Shown one piece after another: positions 13,608 to 22,482 of a DNA stretch of 31,572 nt. Both the position numbers and the translations under genes were made by a program. Each line of letters starts with the position of its first letter. Positions within the stretch are counted from its first letter, which is position 1. Source of the DNA: Burkholderiales bacterium UBA4657 (lineage in GTDB: Bacteria > Pseudomonadota > Gammaproteobacteria > Burkholderiales > Burkholderiaceae_E); assembly GCA_002405475.1 (NCBI GenBank), contig DHLX01000001.1, forward strand, positions 2,910 to 34,481. Direction: 5' to 3'. The notes beneath the pieces are model-generated. The model was not told where the DNA came from, did no database searches, and was given only the letters and a program-made list of their open reading frames with translations.

Positions 13608-16600
13608 ACGTGCCGACATTAAAAGTATTCTGATTATTGGCGCCGGCCCCATCATTATTGGGCAAGCCTGCGAATTTGATTATTCCGGCGCGCAGGCCTG
13701 TAAAGCCTTGCGCTCGGAAGGTTATAAAGTCATTCTGGTCAACAGCAATCCGGCCACCATCATGACCGACCCGGAAATGGCCGATGTCACCTACATTGAG
13801 CCGATTACCTGGCAGGTAGTGGAAAAAATTATTGCCAAGGAACGGCCTGATGCCATACTGCCCACCATGGGCGGGCAGACCGCGCTCAATACGGCGCTGG
13901 ATCTGCACAAACATGGCGTGCTGGAAAAATATCAGGTCGAGTTGATTGGCGCTTCGCCGGAAGCGATTGACAAAGCGGAAGACCGGCAAAAATTCAAACA
14001 GGCCATGACCAAAATTGGCCTGGGTTCAGCACGTTCCGGCATTGCGCATAGTCTGGACGAGGCCTGGGAGGTACAAAAAACCATCGGTTTTCCGGTCATC
14101 ATTCGCCCCAGTTTTACCCTCGGCGGTACCGGCGGTGGCATTGCCTATAACGCCGAAGAATTCGAGACCATTTGCAAGCGCGGCCTGGAAGCCTCACCCA
14201 CGCATGAGCTACTGATTGAAGAATCGCTCATCGGCTGGAAAGAATTTGAAATGGAAGTGGTGCGTGACCGCGCCGATAACTGCATCATCGTCTGCTCGAT
14301 TGAAAATCTCGACCCCATGGGCATCCATACCGGTGACTCGATTACCGTCGCGCCAGCGCAGACCCTGACCGATAAAGAATATCAATTGATGCGCAATGCC
14401 TCGATTGCCATCTTGCGCGAAATTGGTGTGGATACCGGCGGTTCGAATGTGCAGTTTTCCATCAACCCGAAAGACGGTCGCATGATCGTCATTGAAATGA
14501 ACCCGCGTGTCTCACGTTCCTCGGCGCTGGCCTCGAAAGCCACCGGTTTTCCCATAGCCAAGGTCGCGGCCAAGCTGGCGGTGGGTTATACCCTGGACGA
14601 GTTGCGCAACGACATTACTGGTGGTGCTACCCCGGCTTCATTTGAGCCGAGCATCGACTATGTCGTCACCAAAATACCGCGCTTTGCCTTTGAAAAATTT
14701 CCCCAGGCCGATGCACATTTAACCACCCAGATGAAATCGGTGGGTGAAGTCATGGCCATTGGCCGTACCTTCCAGGAATCGTTCCAGAAAGCCTTGCGTG
14801 GTCTGGAAGTGGGCGTGGATGGTTTGAACCAGAAGACTACTGACCGCGATGAACTGGAAGAAGAGCTGGGCGAACCGGGGCCGGAACGCATCTGGTATGT
14901 GGGTGACGCCTTTGCTCAAGGCATGAGCATTGAGGAAGTCTTTGCCCTGACCAGAATCGACCCGTGGTTTTTGGCGCAAATCAAGCAGATTGTTGATATC
15001 GAGCTGGATCTTGATCAATGTCGTCTGGACGATCTGGATGCCGCTTCGCTGCGGGAACTCAAGCGCAAAGGCTTTTCAGACCGGCGTCTGGCTTATCTGC
15101 TCAAAACCACCGACACTGCCGTGCGCGACAAGCGTCGTGCCTTGGGCATTCGCCCGGTCTATAAGCGGGTCGATACCTGCGCTGCCGAGTTTGCCACCAA
15201 AACCGCGTATATGTATTCGACCTATGAAGAAGAATGCGAAGCGCAAACGACGGCCAACAAAAAAATCATGGTACTGGGAGGCGGCCCTAACCGCATTGGT
15301 CAGGGCATTGAATTCGATTATTGCTGCGTGCATGCCGCACTGGCATTGCGCGAAGATGGTTATGAAACCATCATGGTCAATTGCAACCCGGAAACGGTAT
15401 CGACCGACTACGACACCAGCGACCGTTTGTACTTCGAACCTTTGACACTGGAAGATGTGCTGGAAATCGTCGATAAGGAAAAACCGCTCGGCGTGATCGT
15501 GCAGTACGGCGGCCAGACACCGCTAAAGCTGGCGCGCGATCTCGAGGCCAATGGCGTACCCATTATTGGTACTACGCCCGACATGATAGATGCGGCTGAA
15601 GACCGTGAACGTTTCCAGAAGCTGTTGCACGCCATTGGCCTGAAACAGCCCCCCAACACCACGGCCCGAACTGAACAGGAAGCCCTGACCCGTGCTGCCG
15701 AACTCGGTTATCCGCTAGTAGTGCGCCCCAGTTATGTTCTGGGCGGGCGTGCCATGGAGATCGTGCATGAGCAGCGTGATCTGGAACGCTACATGCGCGA
15801 AGCCGTGAAAGTATCGAACGACTCGCCGGTACTGCTCGACCGTTTTCTGAACGATGCCATTGAGGTCGATGTCGATGCCTTGTCCGACGGCAAACGTGTT
15901 TTCATCGGCGGCGTCATGGAGCACATTGAACAGGCCGGAGTGCATTCGGGCGATTCAGCCTGTTCGCTGCCGCCGTATTCGCTGTCGCCAGCGACCATAG
16001 CCGAACTCAAGCGCCAGACCGTACTCATGGCGCAAGCCCTGAATGTGGTCGGCCTGATGAACGTTCAGTTTGCCATTCAGCAACACGATGGGCAGGACAT
16101 TATTTATGTACTGGAAGTAAACCCGCGTGCCTCGCGCACGGTGCCTTATGTGAGCAAGGCCACCGGACTGCCGCTGGCGAAAATTGCTGCACGCTGCATG
16201 GCCGGGCAGACGCTCGATGCACAAGGTATTCATAGCGAAGTCATACCGCCCTATTATTCGGTCAAGGAAGCCGTGTTCCCGTTCGTCAAATTCCCGGGGG
16301 TGGACACCATACTCGGACCGGAAATGAAATCGACCGGCGAAGTCATGGGCGTAGGGCGCACTTTTGGCGAAGCTTTCGTCAAATCGCAAATGGCGGCCAG
16401 CATCAAGTTGCCCACGGAAGGTCTGGTTTTTATCAGCGTCAAGAATGCTGACAAGCCCAAGACGGTCGAGGTGGCCAAAGGACTGGTCGAACTTGGTTTT
16501 GGCTTATGCGCCACCAAGGGTACAGCCAGCTATTTGCAGCAACATGGTTTGCAGGTGCAGTCGGTCAATAAAGTAGCCGAAGGCCGACCGCATGTCGTCG

Positions 16601-16842
16601 ATATGCTGAAAAACAATGAGATCGTCATGGTCGTCAATACAGTGGAAGAACGGCGCAACGCCATTGCCGACTCGCGCTCGATACGTACCACTGCACTCAG
16701 CGCGCGTGTGACCAGCTATACCACCATCGCGGGAGCCTTGGCCGCGGTAGAAGGCATGCGCAGCCTGAAGACACTCGATGTTTATTCCGTACAAGCCCTG
16801 CATCGACAATTAACACCAGGTCTTGAAAAAAGTTTAGCCTGA
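13600..16842 (+). CDS. carB: Carbamoyl-phosphate synthase large subunit
   Basis: A 1080-residue subunit that makes carbamoyl phosphate from bicarbonate, ammonia and two ATP. Two homologous ATP-grasp halves are visible, each with a GAGPIIIGQACEFDYSG- or GGGPNRIGQGIEFDYCC-like opening and an EMNPRVSRSSALASKATG- or EVNPRASRTVPYVSKATG-like metal site. The last about 140 residues form the MGS-like allosteric domain (FISVKNADKP, GFGLCATKGTASYL), where UMP and ornithine act in studied enzymes. The GTG start at 13600 gives VPKRADIKSILIIGAG, matches the family, has GGAGG upstream and overlaps carA by eight bases. Longer in-frame readings from 13339 would lie inside carA. The length is normal and I see no lesions. 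Confidence 0.97.
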   Translation: MPKRADIKSILIIGAGPIIIGQACEFDYSGAQACKALRSEGYKVILVNSNPATIMTDPEMADVTYIEPITWQVVEKIIAKERPDAILPTMGGQTALNTALDLHKHGVLEKYQVELIGASPEAIDKAEDRQKFKQAMTKIGLGSARSGIAHSLDEAWEVQKTIGFPVIIRPSFTLGGTGGGIAYNAEEFETICKRGLEASPTHELLIEESLIGWKEFEMEVVRDRADNCIIVCSIENLDPMGIHTGDSITVAPAQTLTDKEYQLMRNASIAILREIGVDTGGSNVQFSINPKDGRMIVIEMNPRVSRSSALASKATGFPIAKVAAKLAVGYTLDELRNDITGGATPASFEPSIDYVVTKIPRFAFEKFPQADAHLTTQMKSVGEVMAIGRTFQESFQKALRGLEVGVDGLNQKTTDRDELEEELGEPGPERIWYVGDAFAQGMSIEEVFALTRIDPWFLAQIKQIVDIELDLDQCRLDDLDAASLRELKRKGFSDRRLAYLLKTTDTAVRDKRRALGIRPVYKRVDTCAAEFATKTAYMYSTYEEECEAQTTANKKIMVLGGGPNRIGQGIEFDYCCVHAALALREDGYETIMVNCNPETVSTDYDTSDRLYFEPLTLEDVLEIVDKEKPLGVIVQYGGQTPLKLARDLEANGVPIIGTTPDMIDAAEDRERFQKLLHAIGLKQPPNTTARTEQEALTRAAELGYPLVVRPSYVLGGRAMEIVHEQRDLERYMREAVKVSNDSPVLLDRFLNDAIEVDVDALSDGKRVFIGGVMEHIEQAGVHSGDSACSLPPYSLSPATIAELKRQTVLMAQALNVVGLMNVQFAIQQHDGQDIIYVLEVNPRASRTVPYVSKATGLPLAKIAARCMAGQTLDAQGIHSEVIPPYYSVKEAVFPFVKFPGVDTILGPEMKSTGEVMGVGRTFGEAFVKSQMAASIKLPTEGLVFISVKNADKPKTVEVAKGLVELGFGLCATKGTASYLQQHGLQVQSVNKVAEGRPHVVDMLKNNEIVMVVNTVEERRNAIADSRSIRTTALSARVTSYTTIAGALAAVEGMRSLKTLDVYSVQALHRQLTPGLEKSLA

Positions 16843-16873
16843 AGGCTATTATCACGTTATTGCAAACTACTGG

Positions 16874-16906
16874 CCCCGGAGCCTGATCGCTCCGGGGTTT
16901 GTTTTT
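16874..16906 (+). terminator. Terminator between carB and greA
   Basis: CCCCGGAGC (16874-16882) pairs perfectly with GCTCCGGGG (16889-16897) around a 6-base loop, followed by TTTGTTTTT. The greA ribosome binding site GGAG begins at 16907, directly after the last T. No clear greA promoter fits between, so greA is probably fed by readthrough. Confidence 0.9.
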
Positions 16907-16918
16907 GGAGCGGTAAAA

Positions 16919-17395
16919 ATGAGCACTGTCCCCATGACCAAGTACGGCGCTGAATTACTCAAGGCCGAATTGCACCGATTGAAAACGGTGGAACGACCGA
17001 ATGTCATTCAGGCCATTAAAGAGGCACGCGAAAAAGGTGACCTGAGCGAAAACGCCGAATACGACGCTGCCAAGGAAAAGCAGAGTTTTATTGAGGGCCG
17101 GATTCAGGAAATAGAAGGTAAGTTATCGGCCGCGCAGATTATTGACCCTGCCACACTCGACGCTGATGGCCGTGTCGTTTTTGGGGCGACAGTAGAAATC
17201 GAAGACCTCGACTCCGGCGACAAGGTGAGCTATCAGATTGTCGGTGACGATGAAGCCGACCTCAAGCACGGCAAAATCTCGGTTTCCAGCCCTATTGCCC
17301 GCGCCCTTATTGGCAAATATCCGGGCGACACGGCAGAGGTCATTGCTCCCAGCGGCAAGCGTGAAGTGGAAATTATTGATGTCAGGTATGTCTGA
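16919..17395 (+). CDS. greA: Transcription elongation factor GreA
   Basis: A 158-residue factor that binds the RNA polymerase secondary channel and stimulates cleavage of backtracked RNA. The N-terminal coiled coil (about residues 1-75) carries the acidic tip in GDLSENAEYDAAKEKQ. The C-terminal FKBP-like domain ends with SPIARALIGKYPGDTAEV. Length and motifs are complete. The ATG at 16919 follows GGAG by eight bases. The order carA-carB-greA is widespread in proteobacteria and suggests partial co-transcription through the preceding terminator. Confidence 0.97.
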   Translation: MSTVPMTKYGAELLKAELHRLKTVERPNVIQAIKEAREKGDLSENAEYDAAKEKQSFIEGRIQEIEGKLSAAQIIDPATLDADGRVVFGATVEIEDLDSGDKVSYQIVGDDEADLKHGKISVSSPIARALIGKYPGDTAEVIAPSGKREVEIIDVRYV

Positions 17396-17659
17396 TCAGG
17401 CAGTCGTTTCGTCACGTCGCACTGGTAATTGGCAACCAATAAAGTGGAGTACCTATCAGGCATGAATAAACGTTTTCAATAGAAACCTGCCCCGCTGCCC
17501 CTCCTTAAACCCCTCATTAACCTCACCAGCAGTTGTGTTGACTCAGGGTCAGCGCTTTACACGTTATGAATTTCGGCAATGACATTCATGCTTCAGGGTG
17601 AGGTGAATCGCTATAATCTCGCCTCATGTGTAACTTTTTTTCATAGTGACCTTGACACC
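17396..17659 (+). promoter_or_regulatory. greA-pgk intergenic region with pgk -10 box
   Basis: This 264-base gap holds no supported gene. A perfect TATAAT at 17612-17617, 43 bases before the pgk start, is the best promoter element; the -35 region (around 17589-17594) is poor. A small hairpin ATTGG-CAA-CCAAT lies at 17428-17440. The octamer ATCAGGCA occurs twice, 60 bases apart (17395 and 17455). No clear terminator follows greA. Confidence 0.45.
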
Positions 17660-18838
17660 ATGCCATTCAAAAAACTGACTGACCTGAACCTGGCAGGCAA
17701 GCGTGTGTTTATTCGCGCCGACCTGAACGTGCCGCAAGGCGACGACCTGAGCATTACTGACGACACCCGCATTCGCGCCTCACTGCCAGCGCTGCAGTAT
17801 GCCCTGAAACAGGGGGCGGCGGTGATGGTGACCTCGCACCTGGGCCGACCGACCGAGGGCGAGCTGAAACCAGAAGATTCTTTGGCACCGATTGCGCAGC
17901 GCCTGTCAGAGCTGCTGGCACGCCCGGTTCGGCTGGTACAGCACTGGGTCGAAAACGGGGTCGAGGTGGCGCCTGGTGAGGTGGTGTTGCTGGAAAACTG
18001 CCGTGTCAACAAGGGCGAGAAAAAAGACGACCCAGCGCTGGCGCAAAAAATGGCAGCCTTGTGCGATATCTATGTCAACGATGCTTTTGGCACGTCGCAT
18101 CGCGCCGAGGCCACCACCCACGGCATGGCGCGGTTTGCCCCGGTGGCTTGTGCCGGCCCGTTACTGGCCGCCGAACTCGAGGCCTTGGGCAAAGCCCTGG
18201 GTCAACCGAAGCGTCCTTTGCTGGCCATAGTCGCTGGCTCCAAAGTCTCGACCAAGCTGACAATATTGAAATCGCTGGCGTCCAAGGTCGATCAGTTGAT
18301 TGTTGGCGGCGGTATTGCCAATACCTTTCTGCTGGCTCAGGGCATCAATATTGGCAAATCTTTGGCCGAGCCTGATCTGGTCGCGGAAGCCAAGGCCATT
18401 ATTGACCTGATGCAAGCACGGGGCGCAGCGGTGCCGTTGCCAACTGACGTGGTGGTGGCCAAAGAATTTTCAGCCACGGCAGTGGCGCGTACCGTGCCGG
18501 TGCAAGACGTTCAGCCCGACGACATGATTCTGGATATTGGCCCGGCATCGGCTCAGGCACTGGCGGCGCTGATTTCCGAGGCCGGCACCATTGTCTGGAA
18601 TGGTCCGGTCGGGGTATTTGAATTCGACGCCTTTGCCGGGGGAACCCGAGCCGTGGCGCAAGCCATAGCCGCTTCGCCCGGGTTTTCGATTGCGGGCGGT
18701 GGCGATACGCTGGCAGCCATAGCCAAGTTCGGCATTGAAAAGCAGGTGGGCTATATCTCGACCGGGGGCGGGGCGTTTCTGGAGTTTCTGGAAGGCAAAA
18801 CGCTGCCTGCTGTAGCCGCGTTGCAGGCACGAGCCTAA
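17660..18838 (+). CDS. pgk: Phosphoglycerate kinase
   Basis: A 392-residue glycolytic enzyme that interconverts 1,3-bisphosphoglycerate + ADP and 3-phosphoglycerate + ATP. The signature RVFIRADLNVPQ is at about residues 14-25, followed by TSHLGRPTEGE and ENCRVNKGEKKDD. The nucleotide-binding part contains GGGIANTFLLAQG, VWNGPVGVFEFDAFAGGT and the terminal GGGDTLAAI and STGGGAFLEFLEG loops. The ATG at 17660 gives the normal N-terminus MPFKKLTDLNLAGK; an upstream ATG at 17579 would include the TATAAT box. The ribosome binding site is weak. It is followed by pyk after 82 bases, and the pgk-pyk-fba order is typical of Burkholderiales. Confidence 0.97.
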   Translation: MPFKKLTDLNLAGKRVFIRADLNVPQGDDLSITDDTRIRASLPALQYALKQGAAVMVTSHLGRPTEGELKPEDSLAPIAQRLSELLARPVRLVQHWVENGVEVAPGEVVLLENCRVNKGEKKDDPALAQKMAALCDIYVNDAFGTSHRAEATTHGMARFAPVACAGPLLAAELEALGKALGQPKRPLLAIVAGSKVSTKLTILKSLASKVDQLIVGGGIANTFLLAQGINIGKSLAEPDLVAEAKAIIDLMQARGAAVPLPTDVVVAKEFSATAVARTVPVQDVQPDDMILDIGPASAQALAALISEAGTIVWNGPVGVFEFDAFAGGTRAVAQAIAASPGFSIAGGGDTLAAIAKFGIEKQVGYISTGGGAFLEFLEGKTLPAVAALQARA

Positions 18839-18855
18839 GGGCTTGATTACACTTT

Positions 18856-18870
18856 TGTAATGAATTTACA
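18856..18870. promoter_or_regulatory. HexR-like operator upstream of pyk
   Basis: TGTAATGAATTTACA is a 15-base near-palindrome, TGTAA-N5-TTACA, 50 bases before the pyk start. The HexR consensus known from proteobacteria is TGTAATTAAATTACA; this site keeps both half-sites and differs mainly in the centre. A third half-site TTACA at 18847-18851 makes a second inverted pair (ATTACA-CTTT-TGTAAT, 18846-18861). HexR is an RpiR-family repressor of central sugar metabolism that responds to KDPG, and pyk is among its known targets. Assignment is by consensus only. Confidence 0.45.
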
Positions 18871-18920
18871 GGCACAATGGCGTTTTGACCTTATGCAGTC
18901 TTGATAACAGGAATCTCGCC

Positions 18921-20345
18921 ATGCGCAGCACCAAAATTGTCACTACCCTGGGTCCGGCCAGTACCTCGGCTGAAGTACTGGAAAAAATGATTCTGGCGGG
19001 TGTCAATGTCGTGCGCATCAATTTTTCTCACGGTTCGGTGCAGGAGCATGCCGAGCGCGTACGGCTGGTACGCGACATTGCCCTGCGCCTGGGGCGTGAC
19101 GTGGGTGTTCTGGCCGATTTGCAGGGACCGAAAATTCGTGTCGGCAAATTTGCCCAGGGCAAGGTGACTTTGCAGGCCGGTGCCACTTTCATTTTTGACA
19201 TTGATTGTGAGGAAGGCGACGAAACCCGCGTCGGGCTGGATTACAAGGAACTGATACACGATGTACGTGCCGGTGACATCTTGCTGCTGGATGACGGCAA
19301 GATGCGCATGCGCGTTGATCGCGTGACTGCCACGACCATAGTCTGTACCTGTGAGGTCAGTGGCGTCCTGTCTAACCGCAAGGGTATTAACAAACTGGGT
19401 GGCGGTCTGTCAGCTCCGGCCTTGTCAGCCAAAGACATGGACGATATCAAGCATGCGGCAGCGTTTGAAGCCGACTTTATTGCTGTTTCGTTCGTCAAGT
19501 CCGAAGCCGATATGTATATGGCACGGCAGTTGGCGCGTGCTGCGGGCAGTCGTGCCCTGATGATAGCCAAAATTGAACGGGTCGAAGCAATTGACCAGCT
19601 GGAAAGTATTTTGAGCGCCTCGGACGGCATTATGGTAGCGCGTGGTGATCTGGCGGTTGAGGTGGGTGATGCCGCCGTGCCGGGTTTGCAAAAACGCATG
19701 ATCAGCCTGGCGCGTGAATTGAACAAATTGTCGATTACGGCGACGCAAATGATGGAGTCGATGATTGAGTCGCCGGTGCCGACCCGTGCCGAAGTCAGCG
19801 ATGTGGCCAATGCCGTGCTCGACGGTACCGATGCCGTCATGCTGTCGGCCGAAACCGCTTCCGGCAAGTTTCCGGTCGAAACGGTGGAAGCCATGAGCCG
19901 CATTTGTATTGAGGCGGAAAAAACCCAGGCACGTTCGCTGGATATGGCGTTCCTGAATCGCACTTTTACCCGTGTAGATCAGTCCGTGGCCATGGCGGCC
20001 TTGTTTACTGCGCATCATCTGGAGGTGAAGGCGATTGCGGCCTTGACGCAGTCGGGCTCGACCGCCTTGTGGATGAGCCGGCTTGATTGCGGTGTGCCCA
20101 TTTTTGCACTGACGCCGGAAGAGGGCACACGCCGGCGCTTGAGCCTGTACCGCGACGTACGTACCTTGCTCATGACTTATCATGCCGACGACCGCGAAAA
20201 AATGCTGCATGAAGCTGAAGAAGTCTTGCTCAGAGCCGGGGTGGTAGAGCGTGGTGATCTCATTGTCATGACCATCGGCGAACCCATAGGCAAGTCAGGC
20301 GGTACCAACACCATGAAAATCGTTCGCGTGGGTGAACACGGCTAG
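18921..20345 (+). CDS. pyk: Pyruvate kinase
   Basis: A 474-residue enzyme making pyruvate and ATP from phosphoenolpyruvate and ADP. It begins RSTKIVTTLGPAS and shows RINFSHGS, LADLQGPKIRVG, the active-site segment MIAKIERVEAI (catalytic Lys and metal-binding Glu), MVARGDLAVEVG and TATQMMESMIESPVPTRAEVSDVANAVLDGTDAVMLSAETA-type motifs in the usual order. The C-terminal domain (about 355-474) is regulatory in relatives. The ATG at 18921 follows AGGA by 8 bases; an earlier in-frame TTG-like start at 18885 would add an unfamiliar tail. Whether it is the F- or A-type isozyme cannot be decided by eye. Confidence 0.97.
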   Translation: MRSTKIVTTLGPASTSAEVLEKMILAGVNVVRINFSHGSVQEHAERVRLVRDIALRLGRDVGVLADLQGPKIRVGKFAQGKVTLQAGATFIFDIDCEEGDETRVGLDYKELIHDVRAGDILLLDDGKMRMRVDRVTATTIVCTCEVSGVLSNRKGINKLGGGLSAPALSAKDMDDIKHAAAFEADFIAVSFVKSEADMYMARQLARAAGSRALMIAKIERVEAIDQLESILSASDGIMVARGDLAVEVGDAAVPGLQKRMISLARELNKLSITATQMMESMIESPVPTRAEVSDVANAVLDGTDAVMLSAETASGKFPVETVEAMSRICIEAEKTQARSLDMAFLNRTFTRVDQSVAMAALFTAHHLEVKAIAALTQSGSTALWMSRLDCGVPIFALTPEEGTRRRLSLYRDVRTLLMTYHADDREKMLHEAEEVLLRAGVVERGDLIVMTIGEPIGKSGGTNTMKIVRVGEHG

Positions 20346-20393
20346 AATAGTAAAATCACGCTTTTGCCCACTTAAATTAGCGGAGAGCGTGTT

Positions 20394-21458
20394 ATGCCCC
20401 TCGTGTCCTTGCGTCAGTTGCTCGACCATGCTGCTGAAAATACCTATGGTCTGCCAGCGTTCAATGTCAATAACCTGGAACAGGTTCAGGCCATTATGGA
20501 AGCCGCCAGCGAGGTGGGGGCGCCGGTCGTTATGCAGGCCAGCGCGGGTGCCAGAAAATATGCCGGCGAGCATTTCCTGAAACATTTGATTCAGGCCGCG
20601 CTTGAGGCTTACCCGCATATTCCCATCGTCATGCACCAGGACCACGGTCAGAGCCCGACCGTGTGTGAAGGCGCCATCAAACTGGGCTTCAGTTCGGTCA
20701 TGATGGATGGTTCACTCAAGGAAGACGGCAAAACCATTGCCGACTACGACTATAATGTCACGGTGACGCGCAAAGTGGTAGACATGGCGCATAAGCTGGG
20801 CGTGTCGGTCGAAGGTGAGCTGGGCTGCCTGGGTTCCTTGGAAACCATGAAGGGTGACAAGGAAGACGGTCACGGCACGGACGATGTCATGACCCATAGC
20901 CAGTTGCTGACCGACCCGGATGAGGCCGCCGATTTTGTCAAAAAAACCCAGATTGATGCACTGGCGATTGCCATTGGTACCAGTCATGGCGCGTATAAAT
21001 TTACCCGCAAGCCTACCGGCGATATTCTGGCGATTGAGCGCATCAAGGAAATCAACCGGCGTATTCCTGGCACTCACCTGGTCATGCATGGTTCGTCCAG
21101 CGTACCGCAGGAATTGCTCGAAGATATTCGCCGCTATGGTGGTGATATGAAACAGACCTATGGCGTGCCGGTGGAAGAAATTCAGGAAGCGATCAAGCAC
21201 GGGGTACGAAAAATCAATATTGACACTGATATTCGCCTCGCCATGACTGCGGCGATTCGCCGTTTCCTGGTCGAGAACCCAAGCAAGTTTGACCCGCGTG
21301 ATTATTTGAAACCGGCGCGTGAGGCGGCCAAACAGATCTGCAAGCAACGCTACCTGCAATTCGGCTGCGAGGGTCAGGCAGCCAAAATCAGACCGCTGAG
21401 CCTGGAAACGATTGCCCAGCGCTACCAAGGTGGGCAACTGGCGCAGCAGGTGATGTGA
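20394..21458 (+). CDS. fba: Fructose-bisphosphate aldolase, class II
   Basis: A 354-residue zinc-dependent aldolase that interconverts fructose 1,6-bisphosphate and the two triose phosphates. Asp83 and His84 in HQDHGQSP are the expected catalytic acid/base and a zinc ligand. VEGELG (139-144), GTSHGAYKF and VMHGSSSVP supply further zinc and phosphate contacts, and INIDTDIRLAMTAAIR closes the barrel. The form is the Calvin-cycle subtype common in betaproteobacteria. GGAG lies 8 bases upstream of the ATG. It follows pyk by 48 bases, has a strong terminator downstream, and is the usual third gene of the pgk-pyk-fba string. Confidence 0.97.
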   Translation: MPLVSLRQLLDHAAENTYGLPAFNVNNLEQVQAIMEAASEVGAPVVMQASAGARKYAGEHFLKHLIQAALEAYPHIPIVMHQDHGQSPTVCEGAIKLGFSSVMMDGSLKEDGKTIADYDYNVTVTRKVVDMAHKLGVSVEGELGCLGSLETMKGDKEDGHGTDDVMTHSQLLTDPDEAADFVKKTQIDALAIAIGTSHGAYKFTRKPTGDILAIERIKEINRRIPGTHLVMHGSSSVPQELLEDIRRYGGDMKQTYGVPVEEIQEAIKHGVRKINIDTDIRLAMTAAIRRFLVENPSKFDPRDYLKPAREAAKQICKQRYLQFGCEGQAAKIRPLSLETIAQRYQGGQLAQQVM

Positions 21459-21486
21459 GCGCTTGAAGCCTTGCTTCAGTCAAACG

Positions 21487-21515
21487 AAATGCGGGGGCAA
21501 AACCCCCGCATTTTT
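21487..21515 (+). terminator. Terminator after fba
   Basis: AAATGCGGGGG (21487-21497) pairs with CCCCCGCATTT (21503-21513) around CAAAA, with five T at 21511-21515. It is a textbook intrinsic terminator that ends the glycolytic unit before the HDOD gene. Confidence 0.95.
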
Positions 21516-21573
21516 GCTTTATGAATGCCATGTCCTGTTGTCACAATGAAAAAAACCATAACAGGAGCCATCC

Positions 21574-22392
21574 ATGGCTGACATTGCCGCTTTTTTCAAT
21601 ACCGTCAAACTACCGACCATGCCCGAGGTCGCGCACCGCCTGATTCATACCCTGAACGAAGACGATCCGCCGGTTATTGTGGTGCGCGATGCCATTTCGC
21701 AGGACCCGGCGCTCACAGCGAAATTATTGCGCCTCGCAAATAGTGCCCGGTTTGGTTTGCCGCGTCAGGTGGTGTCGGTCGACGATGCCATAGCCTTGGC
21801 AGGCATGAATCACGTTCGCACGCTGGCCTTGTCGGCCTGCCTCAGCGAGGCATTTCCTACGGTTCAAGGGCTAAGCCGTGACGAGTTTTGGCAGGAAAGC
21901 CTGTCGTGTGCCGCATATGCGGGCTGGCTGGCACAGCACGTCGGTAGCGATGCACAGGAAGCCTGGCTGGCCGGTTTCATGCTGCGTCTGGGCGAATTGC
22001 TGATTGCACAAAGTGCGCCACAAAGCCTGGCCGAGATTGAGCGTTTACCGCATATTCCCGGTGGTCGTTGGGAACGTGAACAGCGCCTGACCGGGTTCAG
22101 TGAAGGCCAGATTACGGCCGAGCTGGCACGGCGCTGGAATTTTCCTGAGAGCCTGGTACAAGGGCTGGAGCGCTGCGCCGACCCCATGGCTACCCGGCCG
22201 TTTTGTCGCCTGTCTGGTATTTTGCATCTGGCCGAATTACTGGCTGAAATGGCCTATTTGGGCGAACCTGCCGAAGCCATGGTACAGAAACTGCCGGAAG
22301 ACATCTTGCGCGCGCTGCAACTTGATATTGGCTGGCTGGGCGCCCATATGCCCGAGCCACAGTCCCTGGCGGGTTCGGTCGCTTTGCATTAA
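21574..22392 (+). CDS. HDOD domain signalling protein
   Basis: A 272-residue cytoplasmic protein made almost only of an HDOD domain (about residues 8-205). Typical motifs are KLPTMPEVAHRL, ISQDPALTAKLLRLANSARFG and SVDDAIALAGMNHVRTLALS. HDOD is an HD-like fold without the catalytic metal ligands; stand-alone members take part in signalling, motility or stress control, but the partner here is unknown. No GGDEF, EAL or receiver domain is attached. An AGGAG site precedes the ATG by 7 bases. It sits between the fba terminator and purC, interrupting an otherwise conserved metabolic gene order. Confidence is high for the domain and low for the role. Confidence 0.88.
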   Translation: MADIAAFFNTVKLPTMPEVAHRLIHTLNEDDPPVIVVRDAISQDPALTAKLLRLANSARFGLPRQVVSVDDAIALAGMNHVRTLALSACLSEAFPTVQGLSRDEFWQESLSCAAYAGWLAQHVGSDAQEAWLAGFMLRLGELLIAQSAPQSLAEIERLPHIPGGRWEREQRLTGFSEGQITAELARRWNFPESLVQGLERCADPMATRPFCRLSGILHLAELLAEMAYLGEPAEAMVQKLPEDILRALQLDIGWLGAHMPEPQSLAGSVALH

Positions 22393-22439
22393 AAATCCCG
22401 CTTAAGGCGGCTTCGAGTAAAATTTCCACTTCACAGATT

Positions 22440-22472
22440 GCCTTCGGGGCTTCCCGAGGGCGTTTTTCTTTT
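22440..22472 (+). terminator. Terminator-like hairpin just before purC
   Basis: GCCTTCGGG (22440-22448) pairs with CCCGAGGGC (22453-22461) around GCTT, followed by GTTTTTCTTTT. The purC ribosome binding site GGGG begins within a few bases of the last T. It may end the HDOD transcript or act as an attenuator. A weak -10-like TAAAAT (22418-22423) would put a purC transcript start just before the hairpin. Confidence 0.75.
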
Positions 22473-22482
22473 GGGGAAATTC

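Noticed and set aside
17395..17462. Direct repeat ATCAGGCA as an attachment site
   Set aside because: Only eight bases, nothing mobile between the copies, and no integrase nearby.
17462..17482. Six-codon leader peptide MNKRFQ upstream of pgk
   Set aside because: No ribosome binding site, no runs of regulatory codons, and it lies upstream of the pgk -10 box.
22438..22482. purC starting at TTG 22438
   Set aside because: The extra residues are encoded by the terminator-like hairpin; TTG 22483 has GGGG at good spacing.
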